35,982 bases of DNA from BD1-7 clade bacterium (GTDB lineage Bacteria; Pseudomonadota; Gammaproteobacteria; Pseudomonadales; DT-91): NCBI GenBank assembly GCA_902705865.1, contig CACSIO010000015.1, positions 1-35,982 on the forward strand, written 5' to 3'. Shown here one piece after another: positions 1 through 8,546 of this stretch (position 1 is the first letter of the stretch; every line of letters starts with the position of its first letter). The notes beneath the pieces are model-generated. The model was not told the DNA's origin, made no database searches, and was given only the letters and a program-made list of their open reading frames with translations. The position numbers were made by a program, and so were the translations under genes.

Positions 1-196
1 TACGTGTTTGATCAATCAATTGAATGGAATAATCGTGATAAGACAGCAATCTATCGGTCGCTCACAATCTCGATAGTTCGGCCCATTGGGGTTCAATAGA
101 TTGAGATAGAATGGTTAACGCCAATTGATATCGCTCGCTCAGGTTGTTTTTTCGTTGGTTAGCCCCATTAACGAAATAACCCATGAGGATTTAAAA

Positions 197-844
197 ATGT
201 ACGCACAAAATGCCCTCCGAATCGATATTGTGTCTGATGTTGTCTGCCCTTGGTGTGTTATTGGGTTTTACAGGCTCAAACAAGCGATTTCAGACTTGTC
301 ACTCGAGAATGTTGAAATCCATTGGCAGCCCTTTGAATTGAATCCGGGGATGCCGGCTGAGGGGCAAAACCTCCGAGAACATTTGGTCGAAAAATATGGA
401 TCTACACCACAGGATAGTCAGCAGGTACGTGATCATTTGACCACACTGGGAAAGTCTCTTGGTTTTGCCTTCAACTTTAATGACGATATGCGTATCTATA
501 ACACGCGAAATTGTCATCGGTTGCTGGCATGGGCGGGCTTACATGGCAAACAGACAGCGCTGAAAGAAGCATTATTCAGGGCGTATTTTACAGAATCGTT
601 GGGGCTGTGTGACGAGCAGGTTTTGCTTAACGCAATATCGCAAGCAGGGTTGGATGTGCAAGAAGGACAGAGAGTGTTGGCATCCGATCAATATACCCAG
701 GAGGTTGAAAGCGATCAGATGCAATGGCACAAGCAGGGCATCCATGCTGTGCCCGCTGTTATTGTCGATAGTCGCTACCTTATTAACGGGGCTCAGGAAG
801 TGGATGTATACCGCGAATGCCTCGCGTCTGTTGTTGAGGGATGA
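197..844 (+). CDS. DsbA family (FrnE-like) thiol oxidoreductase
   Basis: A 215-aa thioredoxin-fold protein of the DsbA/FrnE group, which also contains 2-hydroxychromene-2-carboxylate isomerases. Visible features are the N-terminal beta strand followed by the active-site CPWC at residues 17-20, an inserted helical domain (about 60-160), and the C-terminal thioredoxin part with 'AVPAVIVDSRYLINGAQ', where the cis-Pro after Val is the usual substrate-binding loop. There is no signal peptide, so a cytoplasmic role in thiol/disulfide chemistry is likely, as for FrnE. The start chosen is ATG 197, preceded by GAGG at 185-188; an in-frame TTG at 125 would add 24 residues of non-conserved sequence. It is convergent with the next gene. 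The substrate is unknown. Confidence 0.9.
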   Translation: MYAQNALRIDIVSDVVCPWCVIGFYRLKQAISDLSLENVEIHWQPFELNPGMPAEGQNLREHLVEKYGSTPQDSQQVRDHLTTLGKSLGFAFNFNDDMRIYNTRNCHRLLAWAGLHGKQTALKEALFRAYFTESLGLCDEQVLLNAISQAGLDVQEGQRVLASDQYTQEVESDQMQWHKQGIHAVPAVIVDSRYLINGAQEVDVYRECLASVVEG

Positions 845-920
845 CGGATGGGGGAACCGCTTAATTTAGCAACGTGAAGGTAATGGCTTTAGGCGGTGAT
901 TATCTGCTTGAGGTGACGGT

Positions 921-1715
921 TTAACCCGGCTTGCCGACGATAAAGGCATATCGGCCGCAACGTTGTGCCGGGTTGACCGCAGACCTATCTGCCGTGCTGC
1001 TTTTCGCATATTCGACGGCGGTAGCAGGTGTGTTGACGATGGAGAGTACGTCATTAACCTGAAAGCCTGCTGATTCCAATTGGTTTTTTAGTACTTCGAG
1101 AGCGCCGTTACATACGGTTTCAGGCCGCTTAGCATCCATTGATACGGAATTCTGAGCATAGAGGAAGTGCCGGGCGTTATTCGTGTCGCCGTTATCATCG
1201 TGATAACGTGTTTTTAGGCAGGCTTCAGCGGCGGTTAGATTTGAAAATATCAGCACGGCAATGCCGTTTTGGCGCAGCATATCTTTGACCTGCCGAAGTG
1301 CGATAACGTCAATATGGTTGGTGAACAACGCTGTTGCTCGGTCGTACCAGATGAAGTCGAAGTACCACGAGGGCCATGGTGTGCAGCTGCTGAGAGCTAG
1401 CCGAGTTTCTATGTCTGTGCCGTCCCGTATGAGAGTTTCTAGCTGCTCGGGGTTTGAATGGCACGCCTGCAACTGTGTTTTCCAATCGTGTCTGTGTAAT
1501 TGCTCGCTAATACCCAGTAGGTCAGTGTTCTCATTACACTCAAAGTTAAGGAGGCGAGCTCGTTTTTGCGACGTTGATTGCCCGTCTATAATACGTTGTG
1601 CACAGTATGCCATGAAATCGGGATGGCTAATGGTGGATACAGATTTGCGTTGCGGTTGAAATAACGTCGATGGTGCGGGCGTTTTTGAGGAGTAGGGTTG
1701 ATGCATTTCTGTCAT
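921..1715 (-). CDS. Degenerate SAM-methyltransferase-like protein
   Basis: A 264-aa protein I can place only by fold. The stretch FDFIWYDRATALFTNH followed by a helix and 'MLRQNGIAVLIF' resembles motifs IV-V of class I methyltransferases (acidic beta 4, helix, PGG-like turn, beta 5). The expected glycine-rich SAM loop (motif I) is replaced by 'LLNFECNENTDLLG', so it may not bind SAM, or may be a diverged member. The C-terminus 'RCGRYAFIVGKPG' looks like a final beta strand. There is no signal peptide or membrane segment. Start ATG 1715 has AAGG seven bases upstream. It is a single gene, convergent with the DsbA-like gene and isolated from the next upstream gene by a strong terminator. Confidence 0.6.
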   Translation of the reverse strand: MTEMHQPYSSKTPAPSTLFQPQRKSVSTISHPDFMAYCAQRIIDGQSTSQKRARLLNFECNENTDLLGISEQLHRHDWKTQLQACHSNPEQLETLIRDGTDIETRLALSSCTPWPSWYFDFIWYDRATALFTNHIDVIALRQVKDMLRQNGIAVLIFSNLTAAEACLKTRYHDDNGDTNNARHFLYAQNSVSMDAKRPETVCNGALEVLKNQLESAGFQVNDVLSIVNTPATAVEYAKSSTADRSAVNPAQRCGRYAFIVGKPG

Positions 1716-1932
1716 CGATGAACCTTGTTGTTAGCCTCATATTCTTTGACAGATAAGGGCGTAAAAATTTCACGGGTAAGGAAAGAAAGCCATAAACTGT
1801 GAACGCGTTCATGTCGGCGAACTAACATTTTATCTGTGATACTAAGTCAACATGGTATCTAACGGTAGTGATGATTTTTGCGGTTTGACTCCTGTGTTAG
1901 ATAGCGCTGTTGGTAAATTGTTTGTCTGCATA

Positions 1933-1959
1933 AAAAAGCCCGGCAGTGCCGGGCTTTTT
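1933..1959. terminator. Strong Rho-independent terminator, probably bidirectional
   Basis: An almost perfect palindrome: an A-run, then GCCCGGCA, a one-base centre, TGCCGGGC and a T-run. Both strands present a GC stem followed by U residues. It lies 29 bases beyond the stop codon of the minus-strand lipoprotein gene and should end that transcript before the methyltransferase-like gene. Confidence 0.9.
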
Positions 1960-1987
1960 CTAACAACTCATCAATAAATACGATGTT

Positions 1988-3703
1988 TTATTTTACTTCG
2001 TAAACCGTCGTAGTGCCTGATACTTCATTGCCGACGATCAACAGTGCATTGCCGGTTGGGCTGTCAGTTGCATCCACAAACTTCATACCTTCAGGTGCAA
2101 GGTCTCCGGCTGCGGCAAAATTGGTTTCGATATCTGTGTCGAAATCACGATTGACGGTGTACTCAACAAATTCGGATTGCGCAGGGTTGCTGATGTTGTA
2201 CATCATGATTCCGCCTGTGCGTTCCAAACCTACAAACGCATAAGTAATGCCGTTGACGGTTCCTAGCGCCAAAGCTTCTGGCTCAGGCCCTTTGTTGTCT
2301 GAACGATCATCGAATCCGTTTTCGTCATTGGTGGCGTTGAAGCCTTTCTCACCCAGACGTGTTTTGGTGATTTGTTCAAAATCATCACCGGAATCGAATA
2401 CGCGTGTGCCATTGTCAGCATTGAAGATCGAGAAAGAGCGGGCGCCGAATACAACGACTTTTTCGTATTTGTCGTCGTTATCGACATCGCCTTCAGTGAC
2501 GACAGCTTTGATCTTACCTAGCTTTTCGTTTTCCTGGAGGGCATCTGCATCGGGGAAAACAGTCTCATCAAGGTCGAGTTTACCTGCGCTTTTCTCATCA
2601 ACCCAGCTGAAGCAGTCGCCATCGTCAAAATCATGGCCAGCAGCATCGCACTCGGCTTCAGTCGCAGAGTAGTCGTATTCACGGCTGTCACCTTCGTTTG
2701 CTGTCACAATGTAATTTGTGTCGTTAACACGGTAAGCCGCGATGGTGTCGGGCATGTATAAACCGAAAACATTGTCGTATGTTTGTATGTTGATGGCGTC
2801 ATCTTTGTTACTTGCGTCTAAGCCGTTGCCTTCGATGCCGTGATCTTTTTCGCCAAGGTTGAACAGCCGCTCAGCGGTTGCGTTTTCGATATCGATTACT
2901 GCGATAGCATTGTTTTCCTGTAGAGAAACATAGGCTTTTTTGTTGTCTGCAGAGATGGCGATATATTCAGGTTCTAGGTCTTGCGCTACGGATGCATTAG
3001 GATGGGTAACACGAACGGCGGCGCCTTGATCGGCTTTGGGTTGGCCCGCATTGAATACGCTTAAGCTGACCTGTTGCGGTGTGCCAGCAGTGCCATTAGC
3101 GATTGGTACGATGGTCACGGATCCTTCAGGGTCATTGCTGTAGTCGCCAGACGGTTCGCCTTCGTTTGCACTTAGTGCATAAGCACCATCATGAGTGAAT
3201 ACAACGTTATCTGGCAGTGCGCCAGCGTTAACAACCTTTTGGAAGGTTGGCGAGCCTTGGTCGTTCAGTGTGTAGAACGCAATAAAACCGTTAGATTGTT
3301 TGTCATCGTTTTCAACGGCGACTGCCATCAGATTGCCATGAACCGCTACGCTGTTAATGCCTCCAGATGCTGCAACATTCTTGCTAACATCCAATGTTGA
3401 TCGACGTGTCAGGTTAGAGCCTGATAGTGGGTTTGCCAGCGCCTCGCTGGTCAGGGTGCTGGCATCAAGAACATCAATGACAGAATCTTTAGCGTTAATG
3501 ACCAGAATACTTTGGCTGGTTTTGTGGTAGGTGACGATCTCTGAAAGCCCCTCATCCAACTCTTGATCTTCGTTGAAGCGACCGATCAGAGTCATGCTTG
3601 CCGGTTCGATGATTTTCTTTTCGGCATTGTTATCATCATCGTCACTGCAAGCAAACAGTAGTGTAGATGCAGTAATAGCGGCGGCGAGTGTTTTAAGTTT
3701 CAT
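1988..3703 (-). CDS. Choice-of-anchor I family lipoprotein
   Basis: A 571-aa exported lipoprotein. The N-terminus has a basic start (MKLK), a hydrophobic core and the lipobox LFAC with Cys19, followed by an Asp-rich linker (SDDDDNN), so the mature protein should be lipid-anchored. Asp at +2 is the inner-membrane retention signal in E. coli; whether that rule holds here is unknown. The body is a beta-propeller-like chain with family landmarks: GGINSVAVHGNLMAVAVE, ALSANEGEPSGDY, 'QDLEPEYIAIS', 'YIVTANEGDSREYDY' and GPEPEALALG. This is the choice-of-anchor I domain, often annotated as alkaline-phosphatase-like. RBS AGAGAGA precedes ATG 3703. The promoter region carries a Pho-box-like element, which would fit a phosphate-starvation role. 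Catalytic activity is not shown. Confidence 0.9.
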   Translation of the reverse strand: MKLKTLAAAITASTLLFACSDDDDNNAEKKIIEPASMTLIGRFNEDQELDEGLSEIVTYHKTSQSILVINAKDSVIDVLDASTLTSEALANPLSGSNLTRRSTLDVSKNVAASGGINSVAVHGNLMAVAVENDDKQSNGFIAFYTLNDQGSPTFQKVVNAGALPDNVVFTHDGAYALSANEGEPSGDYSNDPEGSVTIVPIANGTAGTPQQVSLSVFNAGQPKADQGAAVRVTHPNASVAQDLEPEYIAISADNKKAYVSLQENNAIAVIDIENATAERLFNLGEKDHGIEGNGLDASNKDDAINIQTYDNVFGLYMPDTIAAYRVNDTNYIVTANEGDSREYDYSATEAECDAAGHDFDDGDCFSWVDEKSAGKLDLDETVFPDADALQENEKLGKIKAVVTEGDVDNDDKYEKVVVFGARSFSIFNADNGTRVFDSGDDFEQITKTRLGEKGFNATNDENGFDDRSDNKGPEPEALALGTVNGITYAFVGLERTGGIMMYNISNPAQSEFVEYTVNRDFDTDIETNFAAAGDLAPEGMKFVDATDSPTGNALLIVGNEVSGTTTVYEVK

Positions 3704-3727
3704 CTATGTGTCTCTCTACAAAATTGT

Positions 3728-3767
3728 GTGACGATAGTAATGCGGGTAAGTGACGATTACCTGACAG
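3728..3767 (-). promoter_or_regulatory. Putative Pho box plus -10 for the lipoprotein gene
   Basis: Read on the minus strand, CTGTCAG (3767-3761), a 4-base spacer and TCGTCAC (3756-3750) match the two 7-base PhoB half-sites (consensus CTGTCAT-N4-CTGTCAC) at 6/7 and 5/7. Ten bases further is TACTAT, the place expected for the -10 of a PhoB-activated promoter. A second TCGTCAC at 3734-3728 is 22 bases (two 11-base PhoB periods) on. The element ends about 25-50 bases before the start codon. Assigned by eye only. Confidence 0.45.
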
Positions 3768-3787
3768 AAAAACTGCAATTTTGAAAC

Positions 3788-3833
3788 AAACGAAAACATG
3801 TGTGAGCTGTCTAAATCGAGCCACTTTTCGTTT
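3788..3833. promoter_or_regulatory. Inverted repeat in the divergent intergenic region
   Basis: AAACGAAAA (3788-3796) and TTTTCGTTT (3825-3833) form a perfect 9-base inverted repeat with a 28-base spacer, between the lipoprotein gene and brnQ. Position suggests a possible operator for brnQ, but a few such repeats are expected by chance in a window this size. Confidence 0.2.
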
Positions 3834-3907
3834 TCCGGCGGTCAAGGCAGTACCGAGCGGTTTACATTCCGTTGTGTTTGAGGTTATCCCAAACAGGTGA
3901 GGGTACT

Positions 3908-5230
3908 GTGAAAACCAGTGATATTATTGGTATGGGGCTAATGCTGTTTGCGTTTTTTCTTGGCGCAGGCAATCTTATATTCCCTGCATGGGCCGGCTAT
4001 CAGGCGGGCTCGAATCTGTGGTGGTCGTATCTTGGCTATGTGTTGACGGATGTCGGGCTTTCTTTGTTCGCCATCGTTGCGATAGCACGGGCGGGTAGCC
4101 CGGATGCGTTAACTGAAGCACTGCCTGCGGGTTTAGGTACTCTGTTTTGGGTGATTGTATATATCGTTATTGGGCCGGCGTTTGCTATCCCGCGTACCGG
4201 TGTGGTTGCCTATGATGTTGGTGTGGCTCCTTGGCTTGGGAGTCATTCACCAGTCTATCAGGGTATTCACAGTGTGATTTTCTTCGCCATTGTTCTGTGG
4301 CTTTGTTTGTTCCCTGGGCGATTGGTGACGGTTATTGGCAAGGTGTTGTTGCCAGTATTGGCCGTCACATTGATGAGTATTTATCTGGCTATGATCGTGG
4401 AGCCGTCTGCCGCACATTTTACCCCTGCCACAGGCGGAAACTGGGCGGTTCAACCGGTTTCAGAAGGTGTTTTGCAGGGCTATCTGACGATGGATACGTT
4501 TGGAGCGATGGCATTTGGTATCGCAATTATTACGGCGTTGAAAGCTTACGGTATTGAGGATCGGAAACGATTAGTGCGTTATACGCTAATCTCGTCCGTG
4601 ATCGCCGGGGTTGGGTTATGTGCTGTTTATGCGGGGTTATTTTATCTGGGGGCGTTGGGCCGGTTTCATCTCGACCATGCCGCCGGAGGAGGGCAGATTC
4701 TCACGGTGATGGTGTATCAATTGCTGGGTAATTGGGGGCAAGCGGCGCTATCTATCGTTATCATATTGGCTTGCCTGACAACTGCGGTAGGTGTAGGTAC
4801 GTCGTGCGGCGAATACTTTGCTCAACGCTGGCCTAAGATTCCTTACCGGTTTTGGATTTCTTCGATTTGTGCGCTGTCTGCTATTGTTGCCAACGTTGGC
4901 CTGCAAACGTTAATTACATTGTCTGTGCCGATTGTTATTACACTTTATCCGCTAGCCATTGTGATGGTGTTTGCGCAACTAATGCCACGAGGCTTTTGGC
5001 AAATTTCGCCGGGATTATTGCGTCTCACACTATCTGTTGTTCTTTGTTTTAGTATTTTGGATGGCATCAAATCCAGCGGTGTGGTGGGCGATCTGCATGA
5101 TCTTAACTGGATACCCCTGTTTGATAGCAGCTTGGCTTGGCTGCTACCGGCGATGGTTTGTATTGTTTGTGGTTGGACTTACCAATCGGTACGACGCAGA
5201 AGCTTAGTTATTGGTAAAGGCGTTAGTTAA
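3908..5230 (+). CDS. brnQ: Branched-chain amino acid:cation symporter BrnQ
   Basis: A 440-aa polytopic inner-membrane protein with about twelve hydrophobic segments, the normal length for BrnQ (LIVCS family), which imports Leu, Ile and Val with Na+ or H+. Family landmarks are the N-terminal 'FFLGAGNLIFPAWAGYQAG' (residues about 17-35), 'GPAFAIPRTGVVAYDVG' and 'GYLTMDTFGAMAFGIAIITAL'. I chose GTG 3908 because AGGTGAGGG lies directly upstream and the protein then starts MKTSDIIGMGLMLF as in relatives; an upstream in-frame start at 3872 would add 12 unconserved residues. It is convergent with the SDR gene, with a stem-loop between them. Confidence 0.93.
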   Translation: MKTSDIIGMGLMLFAFFLGAGNLIFPAWAGYQAGSNLWWSYLGYVLTDVGLSLFAIVAIARAGSPDALTEALPAGLGTLFWVIVYIVIGPAFAIPRTGVVAYDVGVAPWLGSHSPVYQGIHSVIFFAIVLWLCLFPGRLVTVIGKVLLPVLAVTLMSIYLAMIVEPSAAHFTPATGGNWAVQPVSEGVLQGYLTMDTFGAMAFGIAIITALKAYGIEDRKRLVRYTLISSVIAGVGLCAVYAGLFYLGALGRFHLDHAAGGGQILTVMVYQLLGNWGQAALSIVIILACLTTAVGVGTSCGEYFAQRWPKIPYRFWISSICALSAIVANVGLQTLITLSVPIVITLYPLAIVMVFAQLMPRGFWQISPGLLRLTLSVVLCFSILDGIKSSGVVGDLHDLNWIPLFDSSLAWLLPAMVCIVCGWTYQSVRRRSLVIGKGVS

Positions 5231-5264
5231 TTCGCTTGTTAATTGGTCGATTAACTGAAGCGAA
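5231..5264. terminator. Stem-loop between convergent brnQ and SDR genes
   Basis: TTCGCTT-GTTAAT, a 6-base loop, ATTAAC, a 2-base bulge, then AAGCGAA gives a 13-pair imperfect hairpin. It fills the 35-base gap between two convergent stop codons. There is no clear U-tract, so termination is inferred from position. Confidence 0.45.
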
Positions 5265-5265
5265 A

Positions 5266-6039
5266 TCAAAACGCCATATCGCCGACCTTACCCATCAACC
5301 ATACGGATGCTCTGCGCGGTAGAAGGGTCATGATGCCGGCCATGAGTTTATCGGCAATGCCGGGCAATACGATAGGGCCCTTGCGCTTTTCTAGTGCGCG
5401 GTAGGATGCACTGACCACGGTTTCCGGTGAAACTGCGATTAAATCGAGTAGATTACGGTGTTTGATTGCACCGGCACGATCGACAAATTGGGTTTTGGCG
5501 ATGCCCGGGCAAAGCCCTTGAACATAAACGCCTTGCGCTCGACCTTGATACCACAAGGATTCAGAAAACGATGCGATCCAGTTTTTGCTCGCGACATAAC
5601 TGGGTTGCACCGGCGTTGGTAAGTAATAGGTGAGGGACGACAGATTAATCAAGGCGTCACCACGTTTAGCGTGTTTCATATAGGTGTGTGCGAGTTTCAT
5701 CAGGCATTCAATATTGACCTTCATCACAGCCAGCTCATCGTTGAGGCAGGAATCTTTGAATTCTCCAAAATAGCTGAATCCGGCGTTATTGATTAACACA
5801 TCATAATGGGTTTTTTCCAATGCGTCCTGACATTGCTGGTGGCCAGCATCGACCGACAGGTCGGCTTTGATGTAGTTGTGTTGATGTGCATTGATAGCGC
5901 TGAGCTCTTTCACAAGGCTTTTTAGGCGTTCTTCGTTTCTTGCGACCGCGGTAACGCGGTACCCTTGGCGGGCGAAGTGCAGTGCGAAACAGCGACCAAG
6001 GCCTTCGCTGGCGCCGGTAATAAAAACGGACTTTGTCAT
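5266..6039 (-). CDS. SDR family NAD(P)-dependent oxidoreductase
   Basis: A 257-aa classical short-chain dehydrogenase/reductase. The cofactor loop TGASEGLG is at residues 8-15, NNAG at 84-87, and the catalytic set Asn109, Ser134/135, Tyr148 and Lys152 (YVASK) is complete. The 'AVARNEERL' after beta 2, with its Arg, suggests NADP(H). The C-terminal extension has a weak hydrophobic stretch (LPGIADKLMAGIMTLLP), as in SDRs acting on lipids or steroids. The substrate is unknown. Start ATG 6039 is chosen because the fold begins there; an in-frame ATG at 6201 would add 54 residues encoded by the divergent promoter region. It is divergent from a TetR-type regulator, which is the usual layout for a regulator and its target. 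Confidence 0.9.
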   Translation of the reverse strand: MTKSVFITGASEGLGRCFALHFARQGYRVTAVARNEERLKSLVKELSAINAHQHNYIKADLSVDAGHQQCQDALEKTHYDVLINNAGFSYFGEFKDSCLNDELAVMKVNIECLMKLAHTYMKHAKRGDALINLSSLTYYLPTPVQPSYVASKNWIASFSESLWYQGRAQGVYVQGLCPGIAKTQFVDRAGAIKHRNLLDLIAVSPETVVSASYRALEKRKGPIVLPGIADKLMAGIMTLLPRRASVWLMGKVGDMAF

Positions 6040-6131
6040 GGTTGAGTGCTCGACGTAAATGCGTGACGTTAATCTTACGTTGTGTAATATAAAAAACAAC
6101 CGTATAGGTGTCTTCTTGTGCTGATGGCCGT

Positions 6132-6173
6132 CATTCATACCTTTTGTAGCTTTGCGTAAAGCGCTTATGAATG
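6132..6173. promoter_or_regulatory. Nested inverted repeats, candidate TetR operator
   Basis: CATTCATA (6132-6139) and TATGAATG (6166-6173) form a perfect 8-base inverted repeat. Inside it lies GCTTT-GCGT-AAAGC (6149-6162). Both sit in the 189-base gap between the divergent SDR and TetR genes, where an autoregulatory operator would be expected. The assignment rests on position and symmetry only. Confidence 0.3.
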
Positions 6174-6228
6174 CTGGGTTTCGACGGCAATAAAGACGCA
6201 ACGGGCGGATTCGAGTAAACTGGTATTC

Positions 6229-6876
6229 ATGACTAAAGACACTGCAAACATGCCCGATACATTACAAACCTGTCAGCAGGATGGCCGCCGTAAAAAACGC
6301 CCTGGGGTTGAAGAACAGCAACAGGTGATTGTGGGTGCGGCGATACCGTTATTTCTTGATGAGGGTACGGAAGCCGTATCGATTGCGCGTATTTGTAAGC
6401 AAGCAAACGTCTCCAGGCCCACATTTTACCGCTGTTTTGACGATAAAGGCGCGTTGTTGGCTGCGATCTATCAACAGTCTGTTACCCATGCAGTTAGTGA
6501 GTTTTTGGCGGACGAATTATTTGCAGACACCCCAGATATTCAACATATTCGGTTAGCGTTTGAACAAATGTACCAAGCGATTTTTGCTGATGCCGACAGT
6601 GTTGCGTTATTGTTCCGCGAATCGGCTAACCCGAATTCCGCCGCTTACAATATCGTTTATCGCGCTTTCGAAAATGCGGCCGATAAGCTGCTTGGTCAAT
6701 TACCACAGGGCATGACACGTGATGTCGATAAAACCTGCTTGATGTCAGTGATGGCAGCCAACCAGTGGATTGTGCACAACGCGATTATTCAGGGGCTCTC
6801 TGATGATGCAAAACAAACGGCTATCGAAGCCGGTTGGCAATTAGTTCGACGTCTGTTTTTTACTCCCCAAGCTTGA
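6229..6876 (+). CDS. TetR/AcrR family transcriptional regulator
   Basis: A 215-aa regulator. After a basic N-terminal tail (GRRKKRPGVEEQQQ) comes the TetR DNA-binding domain: 'VIVGAAIPLFLDEGTEAVSI' for helix 1, then the helix-turn-helix around ARICKQANVSRPTFYRCFDD and KGALLAAIY, residues about 30-76. The C-terminal 130 residues are helical and form the ligand and dimer domain, which is not conserved enough to infer a ligand. No good ribosome site precedes ATG 6229; ATG 6250 is an alternative start. It is divergent from the SDR gene, so it probably represses that gene and itself. Confidence 0.9.
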   Translation: MTKDTANMPDTLQTCQQDGRRKKRPGVEEQQQVIVGAAIPLFLDEGTEAVSIARICKQANVSRPTFYRCFDDKGALLAAIYQQSVTHAVSEFLADELFADTPDIQHIRLAFEQMYQAIFADADSVALLFRESANPNSAAYNIVYRAFENAADKLLGQLPQGMTRDVDKTCLMSVMAANQWIVHNAIIQGLSDDAKQTAIEAGWQLVRRLFFTPQA

Positions 6877-6945
6877 TCGTTTTTGATAGTTTTCTTGCAA
6901 CAAGGCTGGTGCGACAGCGAGGCCTCAGTGATGAACGAAGCCCGC

Positions 6946-6951
6946 TATAAT
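6946..6951 (+). promoter_or_regulatory. Possible -10 box upstream of the methyltransferase-like gene
   Basis: An exact TATAAT lies 97 bases before the start codon at 7048 in the gap after the TetR gene. No convincing -35 is found at 16-18 bases upstream, so this is weak. Confidence 0.25.
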
Positions 6952-7047
6952 GAGTCCATAAGCCTGTGCCGGTGAGTTTAGAGGTTCTCTTTACTATCGG
7001 CAGCACGGTTTATTATCGATTTTTGATCGATCAGCGAGGTTTCGACA

Positions 7048-7737
7048 ATGGGCGTAGGTCTTGATCGAGTGGTACTCTGGGGGAGAAATCTCACTCAATA
7101 TGAACAGATGTTTAACCTAACAGACAGCGACTTGGGTAAAAACATCGTTGGTGTCGCTGATGGGCCGGCGTGTACCAACGCTGAATTGTTTGAGCAGGGC
7201 ATTCGCTACACATCAATAGACCCGATTTATAAAGAGTCCGTTGATGATATTCGGGCCAGTTTTTTGGGCAGTCGCCCTGACGTGATGGCAAGAATCTCGG
7301 CGCTTGTTGAAGCTAAAACAGTCGGTCTTCAAAAAAGTGTTGAAGAACTTGGCCGCGATGGCGATCAAGTGTTTGATACCTTTATCGCAGACTATGAAAA
7401 ACGTAAAGATTCAGGTGCGTATGTTTATGGGGAGTTACCATCGTTGCCCATCGCTGATCAGGCTTATGATCTGGCGCTAAGCTCCTATCTTCTATTTGCC
7501 TATTCAGGCGTACTCGATTATTCGTTTCATTTAGCGGCGGTGCGGGAGTTGTTACGAGTTGCTCGGGAAGTGCGTATGTATCCGGTAACAGATGTAGATA
7601 ATTATTTGTCTGCGCACATCCCTCCAATGATGCAAACCCTGCGTGATGAAGGAATTGACGTCTATCTTGAAGATGTGCCGTTTCGATATGTTGACGTCAA
7701 AACCAACAACCAAATGCTGGTTGCGCGACACCTCTGA
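7048..7737 (+). CDS. SAM-dependent methyltransferase-like protein
   Basis: A 229-aa protein with a Rossmann start at residues 33-60: 'NIVGVADGPACTNAELFEQG' followed by 'YTSIDPIYKES'. This matches a widespread uncharacterised methyltransferase-like family in which the motif I turn is D/A-x-GP-x and beta 2 ends in DPIY. Other landmarks are YVYGELPSLPI, YDLALSSYLLF (motif IV), 'ELLRVAREVRMYPV' and the terminal beta strand NQMLVARHL. There is no signal peptide. CGAGG lies about 8 bases before ATG 7048. The substrate is unknown. It stands alone, with its own intergenic regions on both sides. Confidence 0.7.
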   Translation: MGVGLDRVVLWGRNLTQYEQMFNLTDSDLGKNIVGVADGPACTNAELFEQGIRYTSIDPIYKESVDDIRASFLGSRPDVMARISALVEAKTVGLQKSVEELGRDGDQVFDTFIADYEKRKDSGAYVYGELPSLPIADQAYDLALSSYLLFAYSGVLDYSFHLAAVRELLRVAREVRMYPVTDVDNYLSAHIPPMMQTLRDEGIDVYLEDVPFRYVDVKTNNQMLVARHL

Positions 7738-7901
7738 ATACCTGTTTCGACGTAAATATTGAAACACGCTAATACCCCCCCTATACAGGCTCGTCTATCG
7801 CGTTGTCTATACGACCAGTTTTCTCGACGTTATACTGCGCCTGTCACATATAACAACAATATCGTGTTTTTTCGCATTTAACGTCAGGGGATAGATAAAG
7901 A

Positions 7902-8543
7902 ATGAAGGGAACCATTAAGGTTTTATGTTGCGCCGTGCTCGCGTCAAGCTTGTCTCATCAAGTGTCTGCGCAACAAGATTGTATGATTGGTGAAGTGAAG
8001 TGGTTCGCGGGTAATTTCGCGCCTCGTGGGTGGGCGTTTGCAAATGGCCAGATATTAGCGATTTCGAGCAATACCGCATTATTTTCAATTTTAGGGACGA
8101 CATACGGCGGTGACGGGCGTACGACGTTCGGATTGCCATCATTGCGTGGCCGTTCGATTGTTGGAGCAGGCAATGGCCCAGGTTTATCTCAGGTACGTCT
8201 CGGAGCCAAGATGGGGACTGAAACCACAACTCTGAATAACACGCACCTCCCTACCCACGCCCATTCCGCTGGTACGTTAAAAGGCGAGATGACCATTAAT
8301 AAATCTGCTGGCACGACCGAATTACCAGAAGGAGCCACATTGGCCGATTCCCAGCGTATGGCGTCTTATACCGCAATGCCAACAACACCTGAGACAACAG
8401 CCACAACCGCTGCAGGTAGTGTTGGAATAACGCAGGGTGCTACCGGCAATGCTGGCGGTAACCAAGCGTTCAATATTCGAAACCCAGCCCAGGCCTTGAA
8501 TCCGATTATTTGCCTTTTCGGCACTTTCCCGTCAAGGAGCTAA
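7902..8543 (+). CDS. Secreted phage-tail-collar domain protein (MdpB-like)
   Basis: A 213-aa protein with a clear Sec signal peptide (KGTIKVLCCAVLASSLSHQVSA, cleavage after residue 23), then a tail-collar domain at residues about 28-90: IGEVKWFAGNFAPRGWAFA, NGQILAIS, 'LFSILGTTYGGDGRTTFGLP', LRGRSIVG. The rest (HLPTHAHSAGTL, then Thr/Ala-rich sequence to 'ALNPIICLFGTFPSRS') follows the microcystin-dependent protein (MdpB) pattern. Members usually lack a signal peptide and sit in tandem near phage-like genes; here one copy is exported and no phage genes are nearby. RBS is AGGGGATAG. The next gene starts 4 bases after its stop. Confidence 0.88.
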   Translation: MKGTIKVLCCAVLASSLSHQVSAQQDCMIGEVKWFAGNFAPRGWAFANGQILAISSNTALFSILGTTYGGDGRTTFGLPSLRGRSIVGAGNGPGLSQVRLGAKMGTETTTLNNTHLPTHAHSAGTLKGEMTINKSAGTTELPEGATLADSQRMASYTAMPTTPETTATTAAGSVGITQGATGNAGGNQAFNIRNPAQALNPIICLFGTFPSRS

Positions 8544-8546
8544 TTG

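Noticed and set aside
1..99. Open plus-strand frame from the window edge to a TAG at 97-99, possibly the end of an upstream gene
   Set aside because: Only 32 codons with no recognisable motif; a second frame is also open over much of the stretch, so coding cannot be decided.
7024..7033. Perfect palindrome TGATCGATCA just before the ribosome site of the 7048 gene
   Set aside because: Ten-base palindromes are expected dozens of times in 36 kb; no second site supports an operator.
7743..7766. TGTTTC-N12-GAAACA inverted repeat after the 7048 gene
   Set aside because: AT-rich 6-pair stem with no T-run; too weak to call a terminator.
7902..8543. Prophage or contractile injection cluster suggested by the tail-collar domain
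   Set aside because: No other phage structural, integrase or sheath gene is present and the protein has a Sec signal peptide.
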